From Algoriphagus hitonicola (GTDB lineage: Bacteria > Bacteroidota > Bacteroidia > Cytophagales > Cyclobacteriaceae): 64,000 nt of DNA. The DNA is taken from contig NZ_FOPC01000017.1 of assembly GCF_900113375.1 (NCBI RefSeq), positions 1-64,000 of the forward strand. Reading direction: 5' to 3'. The notes under the pieces are model-generated. The model did no database searches, was not told the origin of the DNA, and saw nothing but the letters and a program-made list of their open reading frames with translations. Position numbers and translations under genes: made by a program. Numbering within the stretch: the stretch's first letter is position 1; each line of letters starts with the position of its first letter. Positions 35,419-43,583 of this stretch are shown one piece after another.

Positions 35419-38406
35419 TCAATTGAGGCTTTGAAGTTTGGTTTCTGCCAGTTGGCGGATTTCGTCATTCGTGGTGTTTTCTACGATGGATTCCAGCGTG
35501 GCTTTGGCCTGGAAGTCCTCTCCTACCGTGATGTAATTTTCGGCAAGCAGTAAAAACATCCGACCATACCAATAGCCAAAATCTGCAAAGGGAGCCGATT
35601 GATCGAAAATAGCATCGTTGGATTGATCGATTGATCCATTTTTCTGATAGTTTTCTGCGAGTAAAAAGAGACCTTCGGCACCCTGCTCGGTTTTATATTC
35701 GTCCACCAGAACTGATAGTGTAACTTCTGCGGCATCATTGCGATTCAAGGCAAACTGGGCCTTGGCTTTTGCCAAAAGTGCTTTAGGGGTGGATTCTGGA
35801 ATTATCCCGTCCTGTTGTTCCAATCGCTCAGCAGTGCTGATCACCTGATTGAATTTTTTGGTTTCCAAATAGGCTTGAAGCAAGCCTTGGAGCGCTTCCA
35901 CTTCTTCTACCTTGTTCCGCGCGTTTTCAGAGGCCATTTCCAAATAAGGAATAGCTCCTTCGAAGTTTTCCCGACTCAATTCGATTGCACCAATCCGCTG
36001 CATGGCTCTTATGCGCTGCGGAGAGGCAGGTTCATTTTCCAATCGCTTGAATGCCTGAAGTGCCTGATCAAATTGCTCCTGCTGAAAATAAGAATCCCCA
36101 AGAAAATAAAGCGCATCGGCCTTTTGCCCCGACTGTGGATAGCTCTGGAGGTAATTTTCAAAGGCTTGAGTAGCTTGCTGATAATCCTTTTCGAAATACA
36201 GACTTTTTGCAGCTTCAAACTCCAGCGACTGCACAGAGCCTCCATCAGGATTCGCTTCCTTGTATTCGGTTAGGTATTCCGAAAATTCCCCTGAGCGACC
36301 CTGTAATGCCAACGTTTCCTGCAGACCTTTTAAAGCTGTCTCAGCATTTTCCGAATTGGGGTGCTGTGCTAGAATAATGCGATAATCCTCGATGGTTTGA
36401 TCGTAGTTTTGCAAGCTGAAATTTGCCACGGCTCTACCTTCCAAGGCAAACGGAACAAATGGACTATTGGGGCGTCTTCTAATCAGATCTGTAAATCCAG
36501 CCGAAGCATCCTGATAGCGGCTTTCTTCCATGTAAATTTGCCCGCGTTGATATAATGCATCCTCTATGTAAAGCGAGTTGGGATAGTTAGAGACCAACTG
36601 ATTGAGATTGGCAATTGCATTTTCATTGGAGGATTGGAAATTTTGGACCACAGCCAATCGGAAAAGGGCATAATCGATTCCTGAGTTTTGGTCATTGATA
36701 GCTTGCTGAAACACCGATTCAGCTTCTGTAAATCGCTTTTGAACGTAGTAACAATCCCCTAATCGAAGCATGGCATCGTCGTAGTTTTCTTTGTCTTGAC
36801 GAGTTCGCATGCGGTCCGTATAGGTTTTGAAATATTCTTCGGCCTGGGAATATTGTTGGGAGTTGAAATAGGCATACCCCAAGCCATAAATACTTTTGTT
36901 TAAATAGGCACTGGAGGTAGTTCGGCCCATGTCCAAAGCTGCCTCATAGGATTTGATCGCGGATGGCAAATCATCCGAGGCGGCATAAATTTCTCCTTTC
37001 CAAAAATGAGATTCTAAAACCAAATCTCTATTAACGGGATATTCAAGTGATTTATCCAAGTAAGAAATGGCTCCGGGAAATCGCTGATCGCGGTAATATA
37101 CCATGGCCTGATAAAAGGCGACTCTCTGGTAAGCTTCCCGAATTCTCGGTGATTTATTGCTGATTCGGTCCATTTGCTCAATCGCCCGTAGGTAATCGCT
37201 GGTATTGATCAAGGCTTCGGAAAGTAAAGTTTCGGCTTCGGAGCGGAATTTTCCATTCGGGTATTCGTTTAGATATTCGTCCAAACCGGAAATCCCTGCC
37301 TGAAAACTCCCCTTTTGCAAATTGGCTTTGGCATAATTAAAAAGCGCTTCTTCTTTGATTTCTGTATTGAAGGAAGCATCGGCAGCGGCTTTAAATGATG
37401 TGCCGGCAAACTGAAAATTATCCTGCTCCAGATAGGCATGTCCCAAGTAATAACTGGAAGCCTGTCCCAATTCATCGGTAGAAGAGGCAGAAACTTTCAA
37501 GTAATCTGTAGCTCTGGGGAAATTCCCCAATTCAAATTGTGAAATCCCGCCCTTGTATACCTGCTCTCGGGTCAGTTCCCCTTTTCGGGCATTAACAAAG
37601 GCGTCGTAGTTTTCCGCTGCTTTCCCAAATTCCCTTTTGGCAAAATAGGCCTCTGCCAAGTACAAATGGACCATTTCTTTTTTGTCCAAATTGGGTGTGC
37701 CGGCGATTTTGGGCTCTGCATAGGAAATCAATTCCTCATAGCTGCCCTGCTGATAGTAAAGTGCTGCCAATAAATAGGGGACTTTGTTGGTATAAAACTG
37801 GGTTTTGCTAGCAGCTTGAAGATCCGAAATCGCTTTTTGATTTTCCCCATTTTCCAAGGCAATAAACCCGCTGTAATAATAGGAGTCATAACTGATGGGC
37901 TCCCCCAATGCTTTTGACTGGTCAAAATAAGGAGCGGCCTTCGCATAATCTTTATTTAAAAAATGAGCATATCCCTGCTTAAAGAGTATATCAGCTTTCG
38001 CGGCATTATCCAGTTGATTGGTATTGACCAGACTGTAGGCTTCGACTGCTTCCTTATAGTTTCGCTTATAAAAAAAATGATCCCCCAAATACAAGCCTGC
38101 GGTATTGACCGAGGGATGATTTCCATTTTCCTGGATATAGGCCTTCATCATTCCCGGACCATTGGGCGCTTCCAGGTTCAATGCCGACTTAGCCTCCAAA
38201 AGGGATTTGGCCTTTTGCTGCTCGTTAGAGAAATCAGCATTTTCTACTTCTTGAAAATTTAGCAACACGGCCGAAAACAGTTGCTTATCAAACAATTCAA
38301 ACTGCCCGTCTAAGGGACGCTGAGACTGTGTTTGATACAGGGTAGATTGGGAAAAAGCTTCAATCGAAAGACCCAAGCTAGCGAGAATCACCAAATGGTA
38401 TTTCAT
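35419..38406 (-). CDS. Exported giant TPR protein
   Basis: The 995-residue protein has a signal peptide (MKYHLVILASLGLSIEAFSQ) and then almost nothing but tetratricopeptide-type helix pairs, with recurrent YYLGHAYLEQ, ALYQRGQIYMEESRYQDA, ALYFLGDSYFQQEQFDQAL and similar units; more than twenty can be counted. This gives a long superhelical scaffold in the periplasm or at the outer membrane. It lies between holA and the plugless barrel and is translationally close to the barrel (two-base gap). A scaffold or assembly role for that barrel is likely from context but not shown. Confidence 0.88.
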   Translation of the reverse strand: MKYHLVILASLGLSIEAFSQSTLYQTQSQRPLDGQFELFDKQLFSAVLLNFQEVENADFSNEQQKAKSLLEAKSALNLEAPNGPGMMKAYIQENGNHPSVNTAGLYLGDHFFYKRNYKEAVEAYSLVNTNQLDNAAKADILFKQGYAHFLNKDYAKAAPYFDQSKALGEPISYDSYYYSGFIALENGENQKAISDLQAASKTQFYTNKVPYLLAALYYQQGSYEELISYAEPKIAGTPNLDKKEMVHLYLAEAYFAKREFGKAAENYDAFVNARKGELTREQVYKGGISQFELGNFPRATDYLKVSASSTDELGQASSYYLGHAYLEQDNFQFAGTSFKAAADASFNTEIKEEALFNYAKANLQKGSFQAGISGLDEYLNEYPNGKFRSEAETLLSEALINTSDYLRAIEQMDRISNKSPRIREAYQRVAFYQAMVYYRDQRFPGAISYLDKSLEYPVNRDLVLESHFWKGEIYAASDDLPSAIKSYEAALDMGRTTSSAYLNKSIYGLGYAYFNSQQYSQAEEYFKTYTDRMRTRQDKENYDDAMLRLGDCYYVQKRFTEAESVFQQAINDQNSGIDYALFRLAVVQNFQSSNENAIANLNQLVSNYPNSLYIEDALYQRGQIYMEESRYQDASAGFTDLIRRRPNSPFVPFALEGRAVANFSLQNYDQTIEDYRIILAQHPNSENAETALKGLQETLALQGRSGEFSEYLTEYKEANPDGGSVQSLEFEAAKSLYFEKDYQQATQAFENYLQSYPQSGQKADALYFLGDSYFQQEQFDQALQAFKRLENEPASPQRIRAMQRIGAIELSRENFEGAIPYLEMASENARNKVEEVEALQGLLQAYLETKKFNQVISTAERLEQQDGIIPESTPKALLAKAKAQFALNRNDAAEVTLSVLVDEYKTEQGAEGLFLLAENYQKNGSIDQSNDAIFDQSAPFADFGYWYGRMFLLLAENYITVGEDFQAKATLESIVENTTNDEIRQLAETKLQSLN

Positions 38407-38422
38407 AAATTGGTTTAGGGGT

Positions 38423-39445
38423 TCAATGCAAGATCAGATACACCAGTTCTCGGAGGTTTTCAGCATCGCTCATGGCTCCGGAGTCAACTCCTTTGAAACG
38501 AAGATCAGCCTCTTTTAGGTATCTAAATACATCAATTACCTTGCCCAAATTGTAGTTTCGTGCTGCCACCACATATTCCTTAGCTACGAATGGCGGTAGT
38601 CCTATGATCCCTGCTACCTGGTATTCCGAGGTAGCTCCAGCTTGATGAATCAAGGCTATTTTGGTGAAATAATTATATATCAATGAGAAAAGCGGAATTA
38701 TTGGATGAGCTTTTGGATTCTGGGAAAAATAATGAATAATCTTATTGGCTTTGGCGACGTCTTTAAAACCAATTGCTTTCAAAAATTCAAAATTATTATA
38801 ATCCTTATTGATGCCAATATACTTGGAAATATGCTCAGTGGTGACCTTAGTGGGCTCTTTGAAGTTTAAAAACATCTTGCTCAGCTCATTGGTCAATACC
38901 TCCAGGTTGTTCCCAATCGAGTCAGCCAAAAGTTGACAAGCTCTAGTGTCTATACTGTGGCCGATTTCTTTGAAATAGTCTTCTATCCATTTGTTCAATT
39001 GATATTCGGGAACCTTATCTGAGCGAACGAAAACCGTTTTTTTATCCAATTCCCTGCCCAAGGCCGATCTCCCGTCGAATTTCTTGTGCATATGAGCCAA
39101 AACCAAAATGGTGCTTGGCAGCGGATTTTGAAGATAACCCAAGAGTAATTTTTGGGATTCCTCATTATTGAGATCCGGCAAACTCTGAAATTCTTTTACG
39201 ATGACCACCTGTCGCTCTGCCATCATGGGAAACTTTCGGGCATTGTTCAGAATCACTCCCATATTGGAATCTTTGCCGTAAAGCACAATTTGATTAAATC
39301 CACGCTCATGCTCAGCAATCGCGTTTTTTTCAATAATACTGGTAATCAAATCTACATAGAATGGCTCCTCTCCATCGAGAAAATAAATCGGGGCAAATTT
39401 CTTTTCCTTTAGGTCCTTGAGTACATCCTGTGGCTTCTGCGGCAT
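38423..39445 (-). CDS. holA: DNA polymerase III subunit delta
   Basis: The 340-residue protein is the clamp-loader delta subunit. The N-terminal region (PIYFLDGEEPFYVDLITSII) replaces the Walker-type start of AAA+ domains as in other HolA proteins. The phrases NNARKFPMMAERQVVIVKEFQ (clamp-binding region, near residue 68) and ELSKMFLNF follow, with a helical C-terminal domain. The length is typical. It lies 16 bases before the TPR gene and is probably the first gene of the long minus-strand run; its upstream region is shared with the divergent TPR gene at 39566. Confidence 0.94.
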   Translation of the reverse strand: MPQKPQDVLKDLKEKKFAPIYFLDGEEPFYVDLITSIIEKNAIAEHERGFNQIVLYGKDSNMGVILNNARKFPMMAERQVVIVKEFQSLPDLNNEESQKLLLGYLQNPLPSTILVLAHMHKKFDGRSALGRELDKKTVFVRSDKVPEYQLNKWIEDYFKEIGHSIDTRACQLLADSIGNNLEVLTNELSKMFLNFKEPTKVTTEHISKYIGINKDYNNFEFLKAIGFKDVAKANKIIHYFSQNPKAHPIIPLFSLIYNYFTKIALIHQAGATSEYQVAGIIGLPPFVAKEYVVAARNYNLGKVIDVFRYLKEADLRFKGVDSGAMSDAENLRELVYLILH

Positions 39446-39535
39446 AATGATTGGGATTTAAACTTTAAAGATAAGAGCCTTCTGTACTTGCCTGCAAAAT
39501 CACGGGAAAGATTATTCGATAAACTTATCAGGCCT

Positions 39536-39543
39536 TAACTTTG
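39536..39543 (+). promoter_or_regulatory. Possible Bacteroidota -7 promoter element
   Basis: TAACTTTG matches the Bacteroidota -7 consensus TAnnTTTG and lies 22 bases before the ATG of the TPR gene at 39566. No clear TTG-type -33 element is seen at the right distance, so the assignment is tentative. Confidence 0.4.
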
Positions 39544-39565
39544 TATTATATAAAAACCGAGGAAA

Positions 39566-40273
39566 ATGACATTTGAGCAAGGAATCATTCATTATAAAGA
39601 AGGGAAGTTTGATCAGGCATTGGAAATTTTTGATCTGTTGATCGAAAAAGAAAAAGGAAATAGCCAGTACTTTTTATACCGGGGCAGGATACGCTCCCGA
39701 TTGGGAAAAACGGTGGAGGCTTTGGAGGATTTTGATATCACTGTCTCTTTGGAGCCCTACAATACTGACTTCATCTCAGACCGGGCGGTCGTGCTGCATC
39801 TTTTGAAAAGAAATGAAGAAGCCTTGGCAGAATTTGACCGGGCTGCCAACCTAGACCCTGCTAATCCCTATCGCTACAGCAGCCGGGCATTTTTCAAAGA
39901 TAGAATCGGAGACCTCAATGGCGCGATCGCCGATTATGAAAAAGCCATCGAACTCGATCCAGAAGATGCTGTGGCTTATAACAACAAGGGATTGGTAGAA
40001 GAGAAAATGGGTTTTCAATCCAGATCCAAAAAAAGCTTTGAAAGGGCAGATGATTTGGTCGGTTACAAACCCACAACCCAGTCTGAAGAAGTTCCCTCAG
40101 CGGATCCCAAAACTCCCAGTGAACCCCTACCAAAGATTTCAAAATCTGTAGAAAAGCCAAAATTGACGCTATCCTATTTCATTCATATCGTCAAGTCACT
40201 TTTTACCGATCAAAAAACCCAATCGGAGTTTGTCTCTTTTCTGAAAGGAAAAAAACCAAAATCAGACGCCTAA
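39566..40273 (+). CDS. Cytosolic TPR protein
   Basis: The 235-residue protein has no signal peptide. Residues 1-165 contain about four and a half tetratricopeptide repeats (GIIHYKEGKFDQALEIF, FLYRGRIRSRLGKTVEAL, ISDRAVVLHLLKRNEEAL, YRYSSRAFFKDRIGDLNGAI, AVAYNNKGLVEEKMGFQS). A Pro/Ser-rich linker and a short basic tail (TLSYFIHIVKSLFTDQK) follow. It should be a protein-binding adaptor; partners are unknown. It is transcribed alone, divergent from holA and convergent with the universal stress protein gene 12 bases downstream. Confidence 0.85.
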   Translation: MTFEQGIIHYKEGKFDQALEIFDLLIEKEKGNSQYFLYRGRIRSRLGKTVEALEDFDITVSLEPYNTDFISDRAVVLHLLKRNEEALAEFDRAANLDPANPYRYSSRAFFKDRIGDLNGAIADYEKAIELDPEDAVAYNNKGLVEEKMGFQSRSKKSFERADDLVGYKPTTQSEEVPSADPKTPSEPLPKISKSVEKPKLTLSYFIHIVKSLFTDQKTQSEFVSFLKGKKPKSDA

Positions 40274-40285
40274 GTCTATAAAGCT

Positions 40286-41125
40286 TTAAAATTTCTTGAT
40301 GACCCAAAGTGGCTTATTGATAAAATAGGCCATTTTTTTTGAGATGGATTCTGTGAAAATGCGTTGGAAAAAGCTGCGTTTTTTGCTCAGCGTGATCAGC
40401 ATATCTCCTTTGGCTGTTTGCAGGTGATTTTCAAGTCCCAGCGCTAAATCATCCCGAAAAGACTTCAATAAATAATTGACTTTACTGTATCGCACAAAAG
40501 GTTTCAACTCGTCAATCATCACCTGATGGAGGGTTTTGTCGATTAGCTTTTGTCGCTCCGTCACATGAACGATGTCGATTTCTGAGTCAAAAAAACTGGC
40601 AAATTCTGTGATTTTTTGGATGGCAAGTTTATCCTCTTCGTAATAATCGGTGGCATAGATCAATTTTTGGGGAGCTCTGAAAAATATCTTTCGTGGGATG
40701 ACCATGACATCGACCTCAGAATTTTCGACAACTTCACTTGCCCGAGAACCCACGATGTTTTTTCGCAGTTCGTTCATGCCTTCCGTCCCAATCACAATCA
40801 GGTCCGCTCCCTCCTTTTTTGATTTATCTAAAATCTCACTGACAATCTCCCCTTCTTCCATATCCCATTCGGGTATTGGAACTCTTCCCGCTAATTCCTG
40901 CACTACGGCAGCGTGGATCTGGGTCATTTTGTCTTTCAAAAAATCGTTCTGATAAGTCCCATTTTCATCAAGTGGAGAGAGCTTAAGATAATCCTCCCGG
41001 TTGATGACATGAAAGAGTATAAGTTTGGCCTGATATTTCAACGCAAGATGGGTGGCATATTCCAGTGCATTGAGCGAACACTCAGAAAAATCCAAGGGGC
41101 AAATAATAGTATTGGGCTTAGTCAT
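40286..41125 (-). CDS. Universal stress protein, tandem domains
   Basis: The 279-residue protein has two UspA-type domains. The first is complete, with IICPLDFSECSLNALEYATHLA at the N-terminus and the nucleotide-binding signature IVIGTEGMNELRKNIVGSRASEVV (Gly-x2-Gly-x9-Gly-Ser type) near 110-135. The second (KLIYATDYYEEDKLAIQKITEFASFF ... ITLSKKRSFFQRIFTESISKKM) is more divergent. Tandem Usp proteins bind ATP and respond to energy or redox stress. It is followed after a nine-base gap upstream by the 2-hydroxyacid dehydrogenase gene on the same strand, which suggests co-transcription. Confidence 0.92.
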   Translation of the reverse strand: MTKPNTIICPLDFSECSLNALEYATHLALKYQAKLILFHVINREDYLKLSPLDENGTYQNDFLKDKMTQIHAAVVQELAGRVPIPEWDMEEGEIVSEILDKSKKEGADLIVIGTEGMNELRKNIVGSRASEVVENSEVDVMVIPRKIFFRAPQKLIYATDYYEEDKLAIQKITEFASFFDSEIDIVHVTERQKLIDKTLHQVMIDELKPFVRYSKVNYLLKSFRDDLALGLENHLQTAKGDMLITLSKKRSFFQRIFTESISKKMAYFINKPLWVIKKF

Positions 41126-41134
41126 AATTAAAAG

Positions 41135-42055
41135 TTAGTAACCTCTTTTGCGATTAACGACATTCAAGAGGTCTTCGTTAGCATTTAGTCTTCTTATATT
41201 TTCCAAAACCTGTGGAGCGGCGGCTTCAGGATTGGTAACACTCGCTATATGCGGGGTTAAAATAATCCTTTCTTCATTCCAAAAAGGATGATCCTTGGGC
41301 AGCGGTTCGGTTTGATAAACGTCCAAAAGCGCTCCAGAAATCAAGCCGTCGTCCAAGGCCTGCAACAGGTCTTTTTCGACCAGATGTTTTCCTCTCGCCA
41401 CATTGATCAGAAAGGTGCCGGGTTGACATTTTCCAAACAACTCACTGTTTAAAATCCCCTCTGTCTCCGGGGTCAATGGAAGCAAGCAAACCAGTACGTT
41501 GATTTCCTTCAGGAAGTCATCGATGTTATCCTTTGTAAAATAAGGAAATTTAAAATCTTCTTTTTCAGAAAAGCCGAGACCGAAAACAGGGAAATCCAGA
41601 TAATCCAGCTTATCCAACACATCATAGCCCAAAGCCCCAACTCCCATCACACCTACTTTAACGGGGATTTCAGGATTGCTCATATCCCAAACTTTTCTTT
41701 TTTGATCGGTTTGATATCGGACGATCTGTCGGTGAAAATTCAGCACCCCCATGACCACGTAGTTGGTCATAGACCAAGTCAGGCGGTCGTCTACGATCCG
41801 TACAATCGGGAGATCTTTTGAGATGGATTTATCCCTCAAAATATGGTCCACACCCGCCCCCATGGAACTGACGAGCTTTAGATTTTTAAAATTTGACAAA
41901 ATTCCCTCTGGATGCTGCCAAACTAAGACTACTTCGACGGCATCGGGGTCGGTGATTTCAGGATAAACTTGAATCTTTAAATCCGGTTCATTTCGCTGGA
42001 TTACCTTAATCCATGGACTGGGATCTTTTCCGGGACAAATGATAGCTAAACTCAT
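41135..42055 (-). CDS. D-2-hydroxyacid dehydrogenase (GhrA-like)
   Basis: The 306-residue NAD(P)-dependent enzyme reduces glyoxylate/hydroxypyruvate-like 2-oxoacids. ATG 42055 (MSLAIICPGKDPSPW) is preferred; a GTG 60 bases upstream would add an unusual basic N-terminus. The Rossmann motif VGVMGVGALGYDVLDKL is near 140, INVARGKHLVEKDLL near 230, and the catalytic Arg/Glu/His set is seen in VARGKH, LDVYQTEPLP and LTPHIASVT. The loop LGFSEKED where GhrA has a phosphate-binding Arg lacks a clear Arg, so the cofactor preference is open. Confidence 0.9.
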   Translation of the reverse strand: MSLAIICPGKDPSPWIKVIQRNEPDLKIQVYPEITDPDAVEVVLVWQHPEGILSNFKNLKLVSSMGAGVDHILRDKSISKDLPIVRIVDDRLTWSMTNYVVMGVLNFHRQIVRYQTDQKRKVWDMSNPEIPVKVGVMGVGALGYDVLDKLDYLDFPVFGLGFSEKEDFKFPYFTKDNIDDFLKEINVLVCLLPLTPETEGILNSELFGKCQPGTFLINVARGKHLVEKDLLQALDDGLISGALLDVYQTEPLPKDHPFWNEERIILTPHIASVTNPEAAAPQVLENIRRLNANEDLLNVVNRKRGY

Positions 42056-42203
42056 ATCACAAAATTCATCATTTGAAATTCGACTTGGAAGAATTGGAAA
42101 GAAGCATTTTCCCACTAATCAAAAAACCCGCTTTTTTTCTCCTATTTTTGGATAAAAAAACATCAATTTGCGTTCCTAACAAACCAAAAGTTAATCAAAT
42201 AAT

Positions 42204-43052
42204 ATGAAAAAAACATTTTCTATGCTTGCAGTGGCCTTGTTCCTAATCGGAACTGCAGCCTATTCTCAGCAATTGCAAATGCCTCAGGCATCCCCGAGTG
42301 CTAAAATTTCCCAAAAAGTAGGATTGACTGACGTGACTGTCGATTACTCCAGACCCAGCACCAAAGGAAGAAAAATTTTCGGAGAACTCGTTCCTTACGG
42401 TCAGGTATGGAGAACGGGCGCTAATGCTGCCACAATCTTGGATTTTTCGACAGACGTGGAGATTTCTGGAAATCCTATTCCCGCAGGAAAGTATGCGATG
42501 TATTCCATCCCGGATAAAGACAAATGGACGATCGTATTCTCCAAAAATACCGAACTCTGGGGAGCTATTGGATACAACACTGACGAGGATGTTCTTCGAT
42601 TTGAGGTGGAACCCAAAAAACTCAGCCGCAAATATGAAACCTTTGAAATCAGCTTTAACAACATGACTGACGACGGGGCTGATCTTTCTTTAAAATGGGA
42701 AAATACCCGAATCGATTTTAGAATTTCCACGGAGGTAGAGCCAATCGTGATGGCTCAAATTCAGGAATTGGTCATTGACACCAAAACCGAAAACCCAAGC
42801 TTGCTTTATGCCGCCGCCAACTATTATTTTACTAATCAGAAGGACATGAATCAGGCCTATACCTGGATATCAAAATCGGTAGAATCAGACCCAAAATATT
42901 GGACCATGCACCTGAAGGCAAAAATTGAGGCAGCTCTTGGAAAAAATGAGGATGCTATTGCCTCAGCTAAAAAATCGATGGAAATGGCTGAAATCGCCAA
43001 AAACCCGGATTATATCGCACTGAATGAGCGCTTGATCAAATCTTTGAAATAA
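42204..43052 (+). CDS. Exported DUF2911 protein
   Basis: The 282-residue protein has a signal peptide (MKKTFSMLAVALFLIGTAAYSQ). Residues 30-175 form the DUF2911 domain, with its signatures VDYSRPSTKGRKIFGELVPYG, VWRTGANAAT and IPAGKYAMYSIP. A short C-terminal helical part (about 200-280) contains one TPR-like pair (NYYFTNQKDMNQAYTWISKS). DUF2911 proteins are widespread in Bacteroidota and lack a known activity. It stands alone and is followed by a strong hairpin terminator. The start is an ATG 25 bases after the AATTTGCG phrase. Confidence 0.93.
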   Translation: MKKTFSMLAVALFLIGTAAYSQQLQMPQASPSAKISQKVGLTDVTVDYSRPSTKGRKIFGELVPYGQVWRTGANAATILDFSTDVEISGNPIPAGKYAMYSIPDKDKWTIVFSKNTELWGAIGYNTDEDVLRFEVEPKKLSRKYETFEISFNNMTDDGADLSLKWENTRIDFRISTEVEPIVMAQIQELVIDTKTENPSLLYAAANYYFTNQKDMNQAYTWISKSVESDPKYWTMHLKAKIEAALGKNEDAIASAKKSMEMAEIAKNPDYIALNERLIKSLK

Positions 43053-43054
43053 CA

Positions 43055-43098
43055 AATATCAAAAACGAGGCTTTCTCATAAGCCCAGTTTTTGATATT
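43055..43098 (+). terminator. Terminator hairpin after the DUF2911 gene
   Basis: AATATCAAAAAC (43055-43066) pairs perfectly with GTTTTTGATATT (43087-43098), and GGCTT/AAGCC continues the stem inside. It starts two bases after the stop codon. The T-run lies inside the stem, so it is an unusual intrinsic terminator but a very stable structure. The tail TTTTTGATATTGAGC recurs in altered form near 43406 (TTTTTTGATATTAAGC). Confidence 0.65.
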
Positions 43099-43583
43099 GA
43101 GCTTTTGAGCAGAGGGAGTTGGGAAGTTCGAAATATGGCCCGAAACGCTAGAATAGGCAGTTGATTTCGAGCCCCCCCAACTCTCAAGTGCTACCCCTGA
43201 CGAATTGTGTCTGCCTCAGGCTGAGCGTAGGCTTTGTCAGGCTGAGGCTTAAATATTCTTCGAACATACAAAAAGGAGATGACGAAAATTATGGTTTGAA
43301 TCAAATTTTTGGTCACGCTGAGCACTTGAGAGACGGGAGTCTCGAAATCGAAGCGTCCTCGTACCTTCAGACTCCCGTCTTTCGGGTGCTCGGACTGACC
43401 CCAATTTTTTGATATTAAGCATCTCTGTCATCGGTAGCGTAGTCGTTGTCAGGCTGAGCGTATTTGTTGTCAGGCTGAGCGTAGTCGAAGCCCTAACTTC
43501 TTGTATTTCGAACCAATACACGTCCACTCTCTCGAAACAAGTTCGGGGCAGGCTATTAATAAACTATTTTTGAAACAGCTTTT
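43099..43583. repeat. Gene-free segment with TCAGGCTGAGCGTA repeats
   Basis: No gene is seen here. The unit TCAGGCTGAGCGTA occurs three times in direct orientation (43216-43229, 43449-43462, 43470-43483), with a shortened copy at 43237-43247; two copies are preceded by GTTGT and the last runs on into GTCGAAGCC. A 12-base perfect inverted repeat (43331-43342 with 43369-43380) lies between them. The sequence CGCTAGAATAG here at about 43147 also occurs at about 21324. It looks like a place where dispersed intergenic repeats have accumulated between two converging genes. Confidence 0.65.
43331..43380. repeat. Perfect 12-base inverted repeat
   Basis: AGACGGGAGTCT (43331-43342) and AGACTCCCGTCT (43369-43380) are exact reverse complements around a 26-base loop containing CTCGAAATCGAAG. 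The arms are themselves partly symmetrical (AGACGGGAGTCT holds AGAC/GTCT), so a single strand could fold in more than one way. Confidence 0.7.
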
